Shown one piece after another: positions 29,426-38,031 of a DNA stretch of 64,000 nt (position 1 is the stretch's first letter; every line of letters starts with the position of its first letter). Position numbers and translations under genes: made by a program. Below the pieces are notes generated by a model, which saw only the letters and a program-made list of their open reading frames with translations, made no database searches and was not told the origin of the DNA. The stretch is from NCBI RefSeq assembly GCF_009296165.1, contig NZ_VUAZ01000105.1, positions 1 through 64,000 of the forward strand. The letters run 5' to 3'. This DNA comes from Pseudomonas kitaguniensis (GTDB lineage: Bacteria; Pseudomonadota; Gammaproteobacteria; Pseudomonadales; Pseudomonadaceae).

Positions 29426-31051
29426 CTACAGCTGAAACCGCGCCACTGCCTGGTTCAGCTCCACCGCCAAACGCGCCAGCTCATGGCTGGAACCGTTGAT
29501 TTGCCCTGCACCGGAAGACGACTGCGCCGACAAATCACGGATATTCACGATGTTGCGGTCCACCTCCTTAGCCACCTGCGCTTGCTCCTCGGCGGCACTC
29601 GCGATCACCAGATTGCGCTGGTAAATCTGGTCGATGGAGTCGGTGATCTGACTCAACGCGCCGCCCGCCCCTTCGGCGAGAATCAAGGTGTCGGTAGCAC
29701 GCTGTGTGCTCGACTGCATGGACGTCAGCGCCTGGTTAGAGCCGGTACGCATGGCAGTCACCATCTGGTCGATTTCCAGTGTCGATTGCTGCGTACGGTG
29801 AGCCAACGCCCGCACCTCATCAGCCACCACCGCAAACCCACGGCCAGACTCACCGGCACGCGCAGCCTCGATGGCGGCGTTCAGCGCCAGCAGGTTGGTC
29901 TGCTCGGCGATGGAGCGAATCACGTCAAGCACCTTGCCAATATCGCGCGATTGCTCGGCGAGGTTTTGCACCAGAATCGAGGTTTCCCCGATATTGCTGC
30001 TCAGTGCCTGAATCGCGGTAACTGTCTCGCCGACACGGTGCTGGCCTTCACGCGCTGTTTCATTGGAGAGCCGGGTTGACTCGGAGGTTGAGACCGCATT
30101 GCGTGCCACCTCTTCAGCGGCCGAGGTCATCTCATTGACCGCTGTGGCGGCCTGTTCAATTTCTGCGGTCTGCTGTTGCAGGCTACGGCTGCTCTGGTCG
30201 GTAATACCGTTGAGGTCGGTGGCGGAAGCGGCCATTTGCCCGGCCGACTGCCGAATCAGTTGCAAGGTGCTGCGCAGGCTACCCTGCATGCTTTGCAGCG
30301 CCACGAGCAAACGGGTCACTTCATCGTTGCCGGTGACTTGCACGGTCTGGGTCAAATCACCCTGCGCCACGTTTTCCGCCGCGCGCATCGCTTGCCCCAA
30401 CGGACCGACAATGCTGCGCGTCAGCAACCAGGCCAAGGCCACCGTGCTCAAGCCCGCGAGTATCACGAAGCCGAACACCATGGTGCGCGAGCGGCTGTAC
30501 TGCGACTCAGCCGCCTGGCCCTGCTGGTTAATCTGCGCGTTGTAGTAGTCCGCCAAGGCATTCAACTGGCTGCCAGAGCCATCGACCACGGTTTTCATGT
30601 CCACCAGCAACAACTTGTTGAGCTCGGCGCCCTGTTGCTTGTCGGCGAGCACAAAGGACTGCGCGAGCCCCTGCTGGTACTGGCGCAAAGAAACCAGGAA
30701 CTGGTCGTAGAGCGTACGCACCTCAGCCGTGTCGATCACGGCATTGAGATCAGCCAGCCTTTTCGTCAGGTCCTGGCTGCGCGTGTCCATCTGGCTGCGG
30801 TATTGCGGCATGCTCGCAGGGTTGGGGTCGAGCGCCATACGCAAAGAGATCGTACGAATGCGCAGCATTATTTCGCGAATGTCAGACACCAACCGCATCT
30901 TCGGCACCAGACCGCTTTCAACCTGCACCGCGCTTTCGCGAATGCTCGCCATGTTGGAAAGTGCGAAGAACCCAAGCATGGCCACGAGCAAAGCAATCAA
31001 GGCAAAACCCAGACCCGCACGGCGGGCGATGGACAGGCTGCGAAGTGACAT
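29426..31051 (-). CDS. Methyl-accepting chemotaxis protein
   Basis: A 541-residue chemoreceptor. Two membrane helices (about 12-32 and 190-212) flank a mostly helical periplasmic domain of about 155 residues, fitting the four-helix-bundle (4HB) ligand-binding type. HAMP follows ([26 protein letters not shown]), then the signalling domain with the conserved tip [26 protein letters not shown]. There is no CheB/CheR pentapeptide tail. The ligand is not predictable. A 7-bp palindrome sits 23 nt upstream of the start. Confidence 0.93.
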   Translation of the reverse strand: MSLRSLSIARRAGLGFALIALLVAMLGFFALSNMASIRESAVQVESGLVPKMRLVSDIREIMLRIRTISLRMALDPNPASMPQYRSQMDTRSQDLTKRLADLNAVIDTAEVRTLYDQFLVSLRQYQQGLAQSFVLADKQQGAELNKLLLVDMKTVVDGSGSQLNALADYYNAQINQQGQAAESQYSRSRTMVFGFVILAGLSTVALAWLLTRSIVGPLGQAMRAAENVAQGDLTQTVQVTGNDEVTRLLVALQSMQGSLRSTLQLIRQSAGQMAASATDLNGITDQSSRSLQQQTAEIEQAATAVNEMTSAAEEVARNAVSTSESTRLSNETAREGQHRVGETVTAIQALSSNIGETSILVQNLAEQSRDIGKVLDVIRSIAEQTNLLALNAAIEAARAGESGRGFAVVADEVRALAHRTQQSTLEIDQMVTAMRTGSNQALTSMQSSTQRATDTLILAEGAGGALSQITDSIDQIYQRNLVIASAAEEQAQVAKEVDRNIVNIRDLSAQSSSGAGQINGSSHELARLAVELNQAVARFQL

Positions 31052-31073
31052 TTTGGCGCTCTCTTTTATTAGG

Positions 31074-31089
31074 CATACGACATCGTATG
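31074..31089. promoter_or_regulatory. Palindrome upstream of the chemoreceptor gene
   Basis: CATACGA, two bases, TCGTATG: a perfect inverted repeat 23 nt ahead of the chemoreceptor start. Its size and position suit a repressor site, but no regulator is identified. Confidence 0.4.
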
Positions 31090-31345
31090 AGAGTGTTTCG
31101 GCCAGCGTAGCAAGGACTTTAGCGGTGTATTGAGTGGGCGAAGCGCCTTCGAATCAAGCGCTCAAAGATGGGTGATCACGTCGCTATTCATTGACGTATT
31201 TTGGCGGTCATTTCATGCGCCGCAGCGCGTCGAAAAGGTGTAGCAGATGAAGCGTGGAGGCACGGTCAGCCCTTGGGCAATTGCCACCTGATACACGCTA
31301 AGTAATTAGCACGAGACCTATCATCAACATAGCAACGCCCGACAA
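31090..31345. other. Intergenic stretch without recognisable features
   Basis: No convincing open frame, repeat or RNA was seen between the chemoreceptor upstream palindrome and the terminator at 31346. It may hold the chemoreceptor promoter. Confidence 0.4.
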
Positions 31346-31381
31346 TGAAAAAGCCCCAAGGCTTACCGCCTACGGGGCTTT
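31346..31381 (-). terminator. Rho-independent terminator of the gene at 31414
   Basis: On the minus strand a stem AAAGCCCC/GGGGCTTT, with inner AGGC/GCCT pairs, is followed by a run of Ts (plus-strand A run 31347-31352). It lies 33 nt after the stop of the small gene. Confidence 0.8.
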
Positions 31382-31413
31382 GCTGCGTAACGGTGCACGA
31401 TAACTACGTGTAT

Positions 31414-31668
31414 TCAGTTGCCCCGCTCTCTGTTGGCTTGGGAGAGCACCGAGGCAGCCAGGGATTTCGTACCCGCACTGTATTTATCGCTCTGAAGCGC
31501 CTTCCCGGCTTTTTCTTCCATGTGCGCACTCGTCTGCTTGTCGGTACCACTCTGGGCCAACGCTGAGGCAGCAAGGCTTTTGGCGATGGCTGAGGCGTTT
31601 GGATTACTCAGCACTTCTGCTGCCAACGTCGCCATTTTGCCGGAGGTCTTTTTCGTATTTTTGCTCAT
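31414..31668 (-). CDS. Small conserved hydrophilic protein, 84 residues
   Basis: Protein starting MSKNTKKTSGKMATLAAEVL with two repeated segments (SNPNASAIAKSLAASALAQ and SDKYSAGTKSLAASVLSQA) that share KSLAAS.L.QA. It is Ala/Ser-rich and helical. The start ATG 31668 has AAAGGAAA upstream; the frame continues to 31722 without support. The internal repeat suggests a structural or nucleic-acid packing role, but nothing in the sequence identifies one. Followed by a strong terminator. Confidence 0.72.
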   Translation of the reverse strand: MSKNTKKTSGKMATLAAEVLSNPNASAIAKSLAASALAQSGTDKQTSAHMEEKAGKALQSDKYSAGTKSLAASVLSQANRERGN

Positions 31669-31955
31669 GATGCATTTCCTTTGCAGTGTGGGAATTTCTA
31701 CCTGAAAAACCGTTGAGCCCAAGGTAATCAGTTACGCAGAGGCTCGCAACGCGTGCGCTGTAGGCAATGTTGGAGAAGCATGTAAGACAAGCGTAATAGC
31801 GCGGCCAACCCCCTCAGAGGGGTCGAATTGATTGCACTGATGGTGACTATCAAAACGACGGCCTAGTTGATTGCCGAAACCCATTTATATAATCGCCGCC
31901 TATTTTCCTGTCCCCACGCCTGCAGTCAGGCGCCCTCCCCCCGGAACCCAACACA

Positions 31956-33182
31956 ATGCCAAGCGCAAGCCCCGCCCCAAGCGGCCGCCCCGAACATAGC
32001 CAACAAAGTGTCGTACAGCAGTGGCTGGCGATTCTCTCGGTTGCCGTGGGCGCCTTCGCCTTAGTCACCAGCGAATTTCTACCGGTGGGCGTACTCAACG
32101 ACGTCGCCAGCGACCTCGGCATCAGTGCCGGCCACGCCGGCCTGATGGTCACGCTGCCCGGCATCATGGCCGCCCTCGCCGCGCCATTGCTGTCGGTGTT
32201 CATTGGCGCGATGGACCGCCGTTATCTGCTCATCAGCCTGACGCTGATCATGATCGTCGCCAACACGGTCGTGGCCTACGCGAGCGACTTCAGCCTGCTG
32301 CTGTTCGGCCGCGTACTATTGGGCATCAGCATCGGCGGTTTTTGGGCGACCGCCATCGCCCTCAGCAGCCGCCTGGCGCCCAAGGGCGTGGGCGTTGCAC
32401 AAGCCACCTCGATCATCATGGTCGGTGTGACCCTGGCCACCGTTCTGGGCGTGCCCGTCGGCACCTGGCTCAGCGGCCTGATGGGCTGGCGCATGACCTT
32501 CCTGGTCACCGCGCTGGTGGGCATACCCGTGCTGTTGGCGCAGATATTTTTGCTGCCCCGCCTCACCCCGGAAAAAGCCATTCAGATCCGCGACCTGCCG
32601 GCCTTGTTTATCAACCCGCAAGCCCGAGTCGGCTTGATCGCCGTACTGCTGATCGGCCTCGCGCACTTTGCCGCGTACACCTACGTCGCACCCTTCTTCA
32701 AAAACAGCGCCGGCTTCGACGGCCCGACCATCGGCTCACTGCTATTGCTGTTCGGCGTGGCTGGCGTAGCGGGCAACATCTTTGCCGGGTTCGCCGCCAA
32801 CCGCAGCGTGCGTTACACCCTGCTGCTGGTCGCGCTGATGATCGGCACCAGCACCGCCCTGTTCCCCTACTTCGCCACCGGCATGACCGGCGCAGCCATG
32901 CTGATCGCCCTCTGGGGCTTCGCCTTCGGCGCCTTCCCGGCCTGCGCCAGCATCTGGATGTTCGTCGTAGCGCCCAAGGACGTCGAACGCGGCATGCCGC
33001 TGTTCGTCGCCTTGTTCCAAGTGATTATTGCCTTGGGCTCATTCTTCGGCGGACGGATTGTTGATCAGATGGGCAGCTCGGTGCTGCTGAGTTTGGCCAC
33101 GGTGCTGGTCGGCTGCGGTTTTGTAACCGTGCTTGTGCTGGGGCGTAGCGTTAGTAATAACGTGGTGGCGCAACCTGCTTAA
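31956..33182 (+). CDS. MFS efflux transporter, DHA1 family (SotB/NepI/AraJ-like)
   Basis: A 408-residue, 12-helix protein. LSVAVGAFALVTSEFLPVGVLNDVASDLGISAGHAGLMVTLPGI is helix 1 to motif D, and SVFIGAMDRRYLLIS, RVLLGISIGGFWATAIALSSRLAP and GVTLATVLGVPVGTWLSGLMGWR (motif C, exporters) are in order. The DHA1 branch with TSEFLPVG exports sugars, purine nucleosides or drugs. Two other in-frame starts are possible upstream, but ATG 31956 fits the usual N-terminus. Terminator downstream. Confidence 0.83.
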   Translation: MPSASPAPSGRPEHSQQSVVQQWLAILSVAVGAFALVTSEFLPVGVLNDVASDLGISAGHAGLMVTLPGIMAALAAPLLSVFIGAMDRRYLLISLTLIMIVANTVVAYASDFSLLLFGRVLLGISIGGFWATAIALSSRLAPKGVGVAQATSIIMVGVTLATVLGVPVGTWLSGLMGWRMTFLVTALVGIPVLLAQIFLLPRLTPEKAIQIRDLPALFINPQARVGLIAVLLIGLAHFAAYTYVAPFFKNSAGFDGPTIGSLLLLFGVAGVAGNIFAGFAANRSVRYTLLLVALMIGTSTALFPYFATGMTGAAMLIALWGFAFGAFPACASIWMFVVAPKDVERGMPLFVALFQVIIALGSFFGGRIVDQMGSSVLLSLATVLVGCGFVTVLVLGRSVSNNVVAQPA

Positions 33183-33209
33183 TCAGCCGATGTAAAAACT
33201 ACAGCACCG

Positions 33210-33244
33210 AAAGCCCCGTCGCTTACTCAGCTTCGGGGCTTTTA
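33210..33244 (+). terminator. Rho-independent terminator after the DHA1 exporter
   Basis: Stem AAAGCCCCG / CGGGGCTTT around a 15-nt loop and followed by TT. It starts 27 nt behind the exporter stop codon. Confidence 0.8.
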
Positions 33245-33431
33245 TGCTTAATAGCGGAGATTGGAAAATTCAACGCATTGAAGGGGTGCCGCGAGCCGCC
33301 TCCAACCGCCTAGCTCGAAATGCCGTATCAAGGCATCAAGGTTAGAGAAAACCACTTACAACTCATCGGATGCAGGCGAGGGAGCGAGGGATTAGCATTG
33401 CTGAAAACTAAGCCATTGGCGTACGTTAGCG

Positions 33432-33530
33432 ATGATTTTCATCGAGACTTCTAGCTTCACCCGTCGCGTTAAAGACCTTACCGCTGACGAGCGTAAATCG
33501 TTGAAAGCTGCAATCGAGCACTGGAGATAG
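33432..33530 (+). pseudogene. Remnant of a HigB/RelE-type toxin with internal deletion
   Basis: A 32-codon frame reads MIFIETSSFTRRVKDL then TADERKSLKAAIEHWR. These are the first and last parts of a HigB2/RelE-family toxin of normally about 105 residues; the middle, with the catalytic core, is missing in frame. The toxin is therefore inactive. The antitoxin gene follows after 2 nt. Confidence 0.7.
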
Positions 33531-33532
33531 CG

Positions 33533-33820
33533 ATGAGCAAGTTTTTTGATGAGCTGATGGAGAGCGTTCAAGAGATGAACGAAGTCCTGCGCGGGGAGCG
33601 TGAACCTTCCCGCGAATTCCATGTTGATGCGATGCAGGTTAAAGAAATTCGTAAAGCAACAGGGCTGACCCAAGCCAAGTTCGCAGCCTTGATTGACGTT
33701 CAGCTCGGCACGCTACGCAACTGGGAACAGGGCCGTCGTGATCCAACAGGGCCAGCAAAGGCATTGTTAAAAGCCATTCATAACGACCCGGTGCATGTTC
33801 TGAACGCTCTTGCCACTTAA
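33533..33820 (+). CDS. HigA-type (NadS-like) helix-turn-helix antitoxin
   Basis: A 95-residue protein. The C-terminal half is a Cro/CI-type helix-turn-helix (VKEIRKATGLTQAKFAALIDVQLGTLRNWEQGRRDPTGPAKALL, residues about 36-80). The N-terminal helix (MSKFFDELMESVQEMNEVLRGERE) is the toxin-binding part of this family. The toxin partner upstream is only a 32-codon remnant, so the antitoxin survives alone. GGAG of the toxin's end serves as ribosome binding site. Confidence 0.85.
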   Translation: MSKFFDELMESVQEMNEVLRGEREPSREFHVDAMQVKEIRKATGLTQAKFAALIDVQLGTLRNWEQGRRDPTGPAKALLKAIHNDPVHVLNALAT

Positions 33821-33904
33821 GCCAGGCGACGTGAAAGGTTTCGCATGGCGCGAGATGCGAGCGCGATTACTCAATCCGTGAGTTTCCCGGAGACAGTATC
33901 GACT

Positions 33905-33941
33905 AAAAAGCCTGCTGAGCATCGAGCTCAGCAGGCTTTTT
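33905..33941. terminator. Strong bidirectional terminator
   Basis: A 16-bp perfect stem AAAAAGCCTGCTGAGC / GCTCAGCAGGCTTTTT around ATCGA. The A and T runs allow use from both sides, for the antitoxin gene and for the convergent small gene at 33961. Confidence 0.9.
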
Positions 33942-33960
33942 CAGTTTCAGATGCAGGTCA

Positions 33961-34227
33961 TTATTTACTTGGCTTATCTGCCGGGAAATCACGCTCAAGC
34001 ACAGAATGCACCAGCGCTTGGGCATTCTCGATCAATTGCGCCAAGCCCATGATTACGGGTGACTGCGTGCTGTGCGGATCTTCGGCGCATTGATAGGCGG
34101 TTTGCAGTGCGGATGAAAGGATTTCGGAGGCGTTTGCCAGGGCTTCTTCGGTGCCGATGTCTGCGCCTACGTTGAAGATTTTACGGGGAGGAAACTCGGA
34201 ATCTGAATCGAGCTTGGTCATGTTCAT
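33961..34227 (-). CDS. Small hydrophilic protein, possibly DUF3077/DUF6124-like
   Basis: An 88-residue protein starting MNMTKLDSDSEFPPRKIFNVGADIGTEEALANASEIL. The pattern (short Pro-rich start, F.VGADI..EEAL..ASEIL, then ...IENAQALVHSVLE) is that of small Pseudomonas proteins with DUF3077/DUF6124 annotation. AGGAG is well placed before ATG 34227, and an unusual structured leader lies upstream. The function of the family is unknown and the DUF assignment is tentative. Confidence 0.6.
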   Translation of the reverse strand: MNMTKLDSDSEFPPRKIFNVGADIGTEEALANASEILSSALQTAYQCAEDPHSTQSPVIMGLAQLIENAQALVHSVLERDFPADKPSK

Positions 34228-34303
34228 TGTGTAGCTCCTGTATGCAATGGGAGCTGTCACATCCTGCTGTCAAACAGGAACAGGTGGCAGCTATGCGCGG
34301 GTT

Positions 34304-34451
34304 GACAGACCGGTATACAGGACCCGGCGCACCCGAAGATGCCCCACGCACAGCCGCCATAAAACGACGTCACAGCAGAAAAAGCCTGTAATCGTATGGA
34401 GGTCGTACACCTGTACATCGGTCTGTCAAAACCGGTCGCCATGAGGGCGAC
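34304..34451 (-). other. Structured element in the leader of the small gene at 33961
   Basis: An 18-nt near-perfect inverted repeat (GACAGACCGGTATACAGG at 34304-34321 against CCTGTACATCGGTCTGTC at 34410-34427) frames about 88 nt. Next to it, GTCGCC ATGAG GGCGAC (34435-34451) is a perfect hairpin. On the minus strand these precede the gene start by 75-225 nt, so the whole may be a long 5' leader or a small structured RNA. No known Rfam class is recognised. Confidence 0.45.
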
Positions 34452-34687
34452 GGCGGAAGGTTAGCGTCCTGTGTTACCTAGCGCAACCCTGCAAAACTAC
34501 CAAAAGCCCAAGATATCCTTAAAGCCAGAAGAGCATTCGGGAGTTTTCTGACTAATTTATCGGATATCTCCCGCGACAAAGCCCAAGGAGAAAGCCCTCG
34601 ACAAAATACATCCTTGGGATGTCTGCGAGCGGATGTAATCAGAAACTGTCTTTTCATGCGCTTTTTGGAAATCCCGGTAAGACAAAA
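34452..34687. other. AT-rich intergenic stretch behind the methyltransferase gene
   Basis: No credible gene. An 8-bp inverted repeat (CCCAAGGA 34582-34589, TCCTTGGG 34611-34618) with a 21-nt loop and no T tract may help end the upstream operon. Otherwise nothing visible. Confidence 0.35.
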
Positions 34688-35770
34688 TCAAAAAAGACTA
34701 CCTTCTCGGCACGTTTTTACGTGTGATATTAGTGTCTGGGCGATCACCTCCCCCAATCTTACCGGAACCGCATTACCTATAAGTCTCCCCATTTTATTGA
34801 ATCTAATCGGCGTACCTGATGGAGCAAATTGATAGTTAGCTGGAAATGTTTGAAGCATTGCAGCTTCTCTAAGAGATATAGCCCGATTTTGTACCGGATG
34901 CCCAAATCTGCCATTACCATATCCGAAACACTGCGTGGTTATAGTTGGTCCTGGTTTATCCCACTCCATCCGGCCGTAAACACTAGGGTATGTCGCCCCA
35001 GTAGCCTTCTTATGGCACGCCGCCTGCAAAGATTCAGGCCAGTCTCGCCAAGTACCTCCCGGCACTGAGGCCTCTATTCTTTGTAGATTTAGATCGCTGA
35101 GCGAGGACGCAAAGTGAAGTGCATCGCTAGGATCCCTACCCCCAGCTACTAAGGCTGGAAGACTGCCGATAACATCCCTAACTGTAACCGCCTCATCGTG
35201 AGTAGGGATCAATTTAAGATTTTGATCTCCTAAACGCGAGGCAAGCAGCACCAATCGCTTACGTGTTTGAGGAACACCATATAACGAGCAATCTACTACG
35301 CCCCACCATGTGTGATATCCAATCAGGCTATTTACAAAATCTTGAAATACAGGGTGGTCCGCGAGCTGCGGCACATTTTCCATCGCCACTAAATCCGGCT
35401 TTAACTCATTTACCAGATTTCCGAATGCAAGGGCTAAAGGCCACTGTGCTTCATATTGGCTATTTCGCCCACTTCTGCTGTAAGTAGAAAATGGCTGGCA
35501 AGGGGCGCATCCTGCCAAAAGGGTTGCTCCAGAGCCATTATAAAATGCCCTGAGGTCATCTCCTTTTAGCTGACTGACATCACGTTCTAAAAAAACGGCT
35601 GAGTTATTTTTTTCAAATGGATATCTACTGTCAGGGTCAATATCAACACCTGCCGTAACAGAGACACCACCATCGATTAGTCCGCGCGTAAGACCACCAA
35701 CGCCACAAAACAAATCAATAGCCGTTATAGCCGGAGCACAAACGCCGCTAAAATTAACTGACTGATTCAA
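34688..35770 (-). CDS. DNA (cytosine-5) methyltransferase
   Basis: A 360-residue C5-methyltransferase. Motif I AIDLFCGVGGLTRG (17-30), motif IV APCQPFSTYSRSG with catalytic C91, motif VI ENV (131-133), motif VIII QTRKR (168-172), and the C-terminal GNAVPVRLGEVIAQ are all present, so it should be active. It starts at TTG 35770, overlapping the stop of the HEPN gene (TTGA). Codon use and base composition are AT-richer than the flanks. Third gene of the DUF262-HEPN-methyltransferase operon. The target sequence cannot be read from the protein. Confidence 0.9.
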   Translation of the reverse strand: MNQSVNFSGVCAPAITAIDLFCGVGGLTRGLIDGGVSVTAGVDIDPDSRYPFEKNNSAVFLERDVSQLKGDDLRAFYNGSGATLLAGCAPCQPFSTYSRSGRNSQYEAQWPLALAFGNLVNELKPDLVAMENVPQLADHPVFQDFVNSLIGYHTWWGVVDCSLYGVPQTRKRLVLLASRLGDQNLKLIPTHDEAVTVRDVIGSLPALVAGGRDPSDALHFASSLSDLNLQRIEASVPGGTWRDWPESLQAACHKKATGATYPSVYGRMEWDKPGPTITTQCFGYGNGRFGHPVQNRAISLREAAMLQTFPANYQFAPSGTPIRFNKMGRLIGNAVPVRLGEVIAQTLISHVKTCREGSLF

Positions 35771-36501
35771 GCTGGACGCCGCTCAGGGATAAGAAACTCA
35801 TATCGTTCAACATAGCCGCCAAAGCAAGCTATCACCTCTTTTAAGTAGTTCGCAGTCTGGTCTTTTAAATCAATCAGACGGCCCACGGTCTCCGCCTCTG
35901 CACTTTCCGTAAACGAAATCGAGCCATGCGCAAGCTTATTTCTAAGCTTTTTTACCAGCCCTAAGGGACCAAGGTCATCTCTGAATTTCCGTTTTACATC
36001 ACTATATACAGCTTGACTCACATTGAGCTGAAAACCTAGCCGGGTTGCCATCGCTTCAATTTCATTATCGTCCCAATTTCCGCCACCACCTTTTTCAATG
36101 GAAAACTCCGTGAGTGGTGATGCGGAAACGAGAAGACCACAAAGGGTTAGAGCATGGTCCAGTCGATGCTCGGGGGTTAACTCGGTGTGAGTCCTAGCAG
36201 TCAACCTTATCCACTCGCGGAATAGTGTCTGACTCAAATCGCTAGGACGCCATGTAGCGTCTCTAAAGGCGCTTTGAGCAACAAAATCTATGCACCTGGT
36301 CATTGTGGACTCGACTAGATTATAAAGTTGCAAATAAACGCCAGCGTAAAGAATTTTTTGCTGCTGGGTATTGATCACGTGTTCAGTACCCGAAAATTTC
36401 GGTGGCCCTGCCTGCATACTTTTTTGAAGTAATTTCAAAAATTCCAGATATTCCTCTACCTCGGCCAATCGCTCCTCAAATGCGGCGTTAAGTTCTTCCA
36501 T
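35767..36501 (-). CDS. HEPN-domain protein (MAE_28990/MAE_18760-like), probable RNase
   Basis: A 244-residue, helical protein. RNKLAHG (R187-H192) is the Rx4-6H catalytic motif of HEPN RNases; YNLVESTMTRCIDF (about 60-73) is the preceding conserved helix of the MAE_28990/MAE_18760 group. HEPN domains of this type act as toxins or as the killing arm of defence systems. The gene starts 2 nt behind the DUF262 stop and overlaps the methyltransferase start by 4 nt, so all three are coupled. Activity is inferred; the motif is seen directly. Confidence 0.82.
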   Translation of the reverse strand: MEELNAAFEERLAEVEEYLEFLKLLQKSMQAGPPKFSGTEHVINTQQQKILYAGVYLQLYNLVESTMTRCIDFVAQSAFRDATWRPSDLSQTLFREWIRLTARTHTELTPEHRLDHALTLCGLLVSASPLTEFSIEKGGGGNWDDNEIEAMATRLGFQLNVSQAVYSDVKRKFRDDLGPLGLVKKLRNKLAHGSISFTESAEAETVGRLIDLKDQTANYLKEVIACFGGYVERYEFLIPERRPA

Positions 36502-36503
36502 GA

Positions 36504-37574
36504 TTAATTGCCTAGCAGACGTTGGTGTACAAATCTAATTCGCTCGCGTAGACGGGCAACAGCATTGGCCCCATCAGAACCAGTCACGACTTTGAATTCA
36601 GGGATATCTAACCACTGGACATCTATGTTCTGAGCGTTGCGAAGAGCAGGGTCATCAGCCAACGCCAATTTCGTACCAATCGCTATCGCTTCAAACCTCG
36701 CCCTAGGAGTTGCCTTCGCAGTGGAGGTTTTCCTAAATCCGTTAGGAAACACTCTCCCCACAAAATCTATTACTACACCAAACTCATCACGATATTGCTG
36801 CGTTAGACTCTGATCAGCAGCCACCCGCTCGTTCATTTTTTTGACGTATTCAAATAGAAACTCGGAAGGACGATCTTTATAGCCGTCCAATCCATCGCCA
36901 TAAGCAAAAAGTCGGGTCACTAAATCTTCGCGACCTCTTTCTTTCTCGTCTTTAGAAGAAACGGGAGCGAGCCTTTTAAGTCGAGGATCTTCGGCGAGCT
37001 CAATGATAAGACTCATGAATCCCCCTGCTAAGGCTCCTCTACGTACCTCAGCATGATTAGCTATTTTGCTGCCCGTGTTAATTCGTTCAAACAGGTCGAA
37101 GCGAGCTTGCTCATCAGCATGCTCGTTCAAAACGATGCCGCGAATTGACCTATTGTTGATCTTTCGCTGGCGAGACTCTGGCAATTCTGAAAATGAGAAA
37201 TTTGATAGCTTAGTCAAGCTCTCAAGATCTCCTAAGCGAAAATCACCGTGCACAAACTGCTCAATCGTCCTCAGACGCTGAGACCCATCGACGATTTCTA
37301 GCCTGCCGTCTGGCATCTCCCAGAAAAAAAGAAACGGGATTGGCAAGCCCAGAAGAAGGGACTCGATGAAGCGTGATCTACGATCATCTTCCCAAGTGAA
37401 GCTTCGCTGATATGAAGGGACTACAAATTCTCCATTCCGAACCTTCCCAGCCAAAAGCTCAACCGAGTATTCGGTCAGATAGAACTCGATTCGCTTAGAT
37501 AGCTCAACGATTTGAGCCTCCGCATTTGCAATTTCGTCCTTGGTTTTCGCAACATTTTGCTTTGGAGGTCTCAT
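36504..37574 (-). CDS. DUF262 (ParB-like, GmrS-type) domain protein
   Basis: A 356-residue protein starting at ATG 37574. VVPSYQRSFTWEDDRRSRFIESLLLGLPIPFLFFWE (about 51-86) and EIVDGSQRLRTIEQF (94-107) are the PxYQRxxxW and DGxQR motifs of DUF262, an NTP-using ParB/Srx-like domain found in the type IV restriction protein GmrS. The C-terminal half is helical; no HNH (DUF1524) nuclease domain is attached. As the first gene of the operon it is likely the sensor or NTPase of the module. The longer frame to 37727 lacks protein character. Confidence 0.85.
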   Translation of the reverse strand: MRPPKQNVAKTKDEIANAEAQIVELSKRIEFYLTEYSVELLAGKVRNGEFVVPSYQRSFTWEDDRRSRFIESLLLGLPIPFLFFWEMPDGRLEIVDGSQRLRTIEQFVHGDFRLGDLESLTKLSNFSFSELPESRQRKINNRSIRGIVLNEHADEQARFDLFERINTGSKIANHAEVRRGALAGGFMSLIIELAEDPRLKRLAPVSSKDEKERGREDLVTRLFAYGDGLDGYKDRPSEFLFEYVKKMNERVAADQSLTQQYRDEFGVVIDFVGRVFPNGFRKTSTAKATPRARFEAIAIGTKLALADDPALRNAQNIDVQWLDIPEFKVVTGSDGANAVARLRERIRFVHQRLLGN

Positions 37575-37900
37575 AAGTTCGGGGTTCTCTAGTAGGTTCG
37601 CGCCCTGAACGCGCCGCCTATCACCTGACTGACGGGGAATTATTTGACATATTTGGCAGGATCGAACTGTCTGCAAAATAGGTGTCACCCTACGATACCA
37701 CAAGGCTTTTGGGGAGTTGCGAACCAACCATTGATTCCTAAGTGTCGCGTCAACTCACTATCTGCAGGGATAGCAGCTAGCCGCCCGTTCTACTAACGCG
37801 TCGTTGGCACTGTGGAGCTAGCAGATCAAAGAGGATACGCGATCTGGCATGAAGCAAGGGCTTCATCACAACAAATGCTCTGCTCTACCCTTGGCAAGAG
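37575..37900. other. Intergenic stretch upstream of the DUF262 gene
   Basis: AT-rich and without a credible gene, repeat or second att copy. It presumably carries the operon promoter; no clear -35/-10 pair could be fixed by eye. Confidence 0.35.
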
Positions 37901-37942
37901 AAATAAAAAAAGCCCGCAAGGCACTAATGCACTATGCGGGCT
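37901..37942 (-). terminator. Rho-independent terminator of the tRNA-Ser transcript
   Basis: Stem AAGCCCGCA / TGCGGGCTT (37910-37918, 37934-37942), read on the minus strand and followed by a T tract (plus-strand A run at 37901-37910). It lies 90 nt behind the tRNA. Confidence 0.8.
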
Positions 37943-38031
37943 TCATGTGATCGCTGCTGGATCACCTTGCAACTACTAGTAAAATTTCGATATCACGTTT
38001 TAAGTGATTCATTAATCTAACTAGCTAAATA

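Noticed and set aside
34257..34442. 61-codon frame inside the structured leader (MATGFDRPMYRC...)
   Set aside because: It lies across the inverted repeats, is Cys/aromatic-rich in an unprotein-like way and has no ribosome binding site; more likely a by-product of the structure.
37575..37727. N-terminal extension of the DUF262 protein
   Set aside because: The added 51 residues lack family character and the natural start at 37574 gives a normal DUF262 N-terminus.
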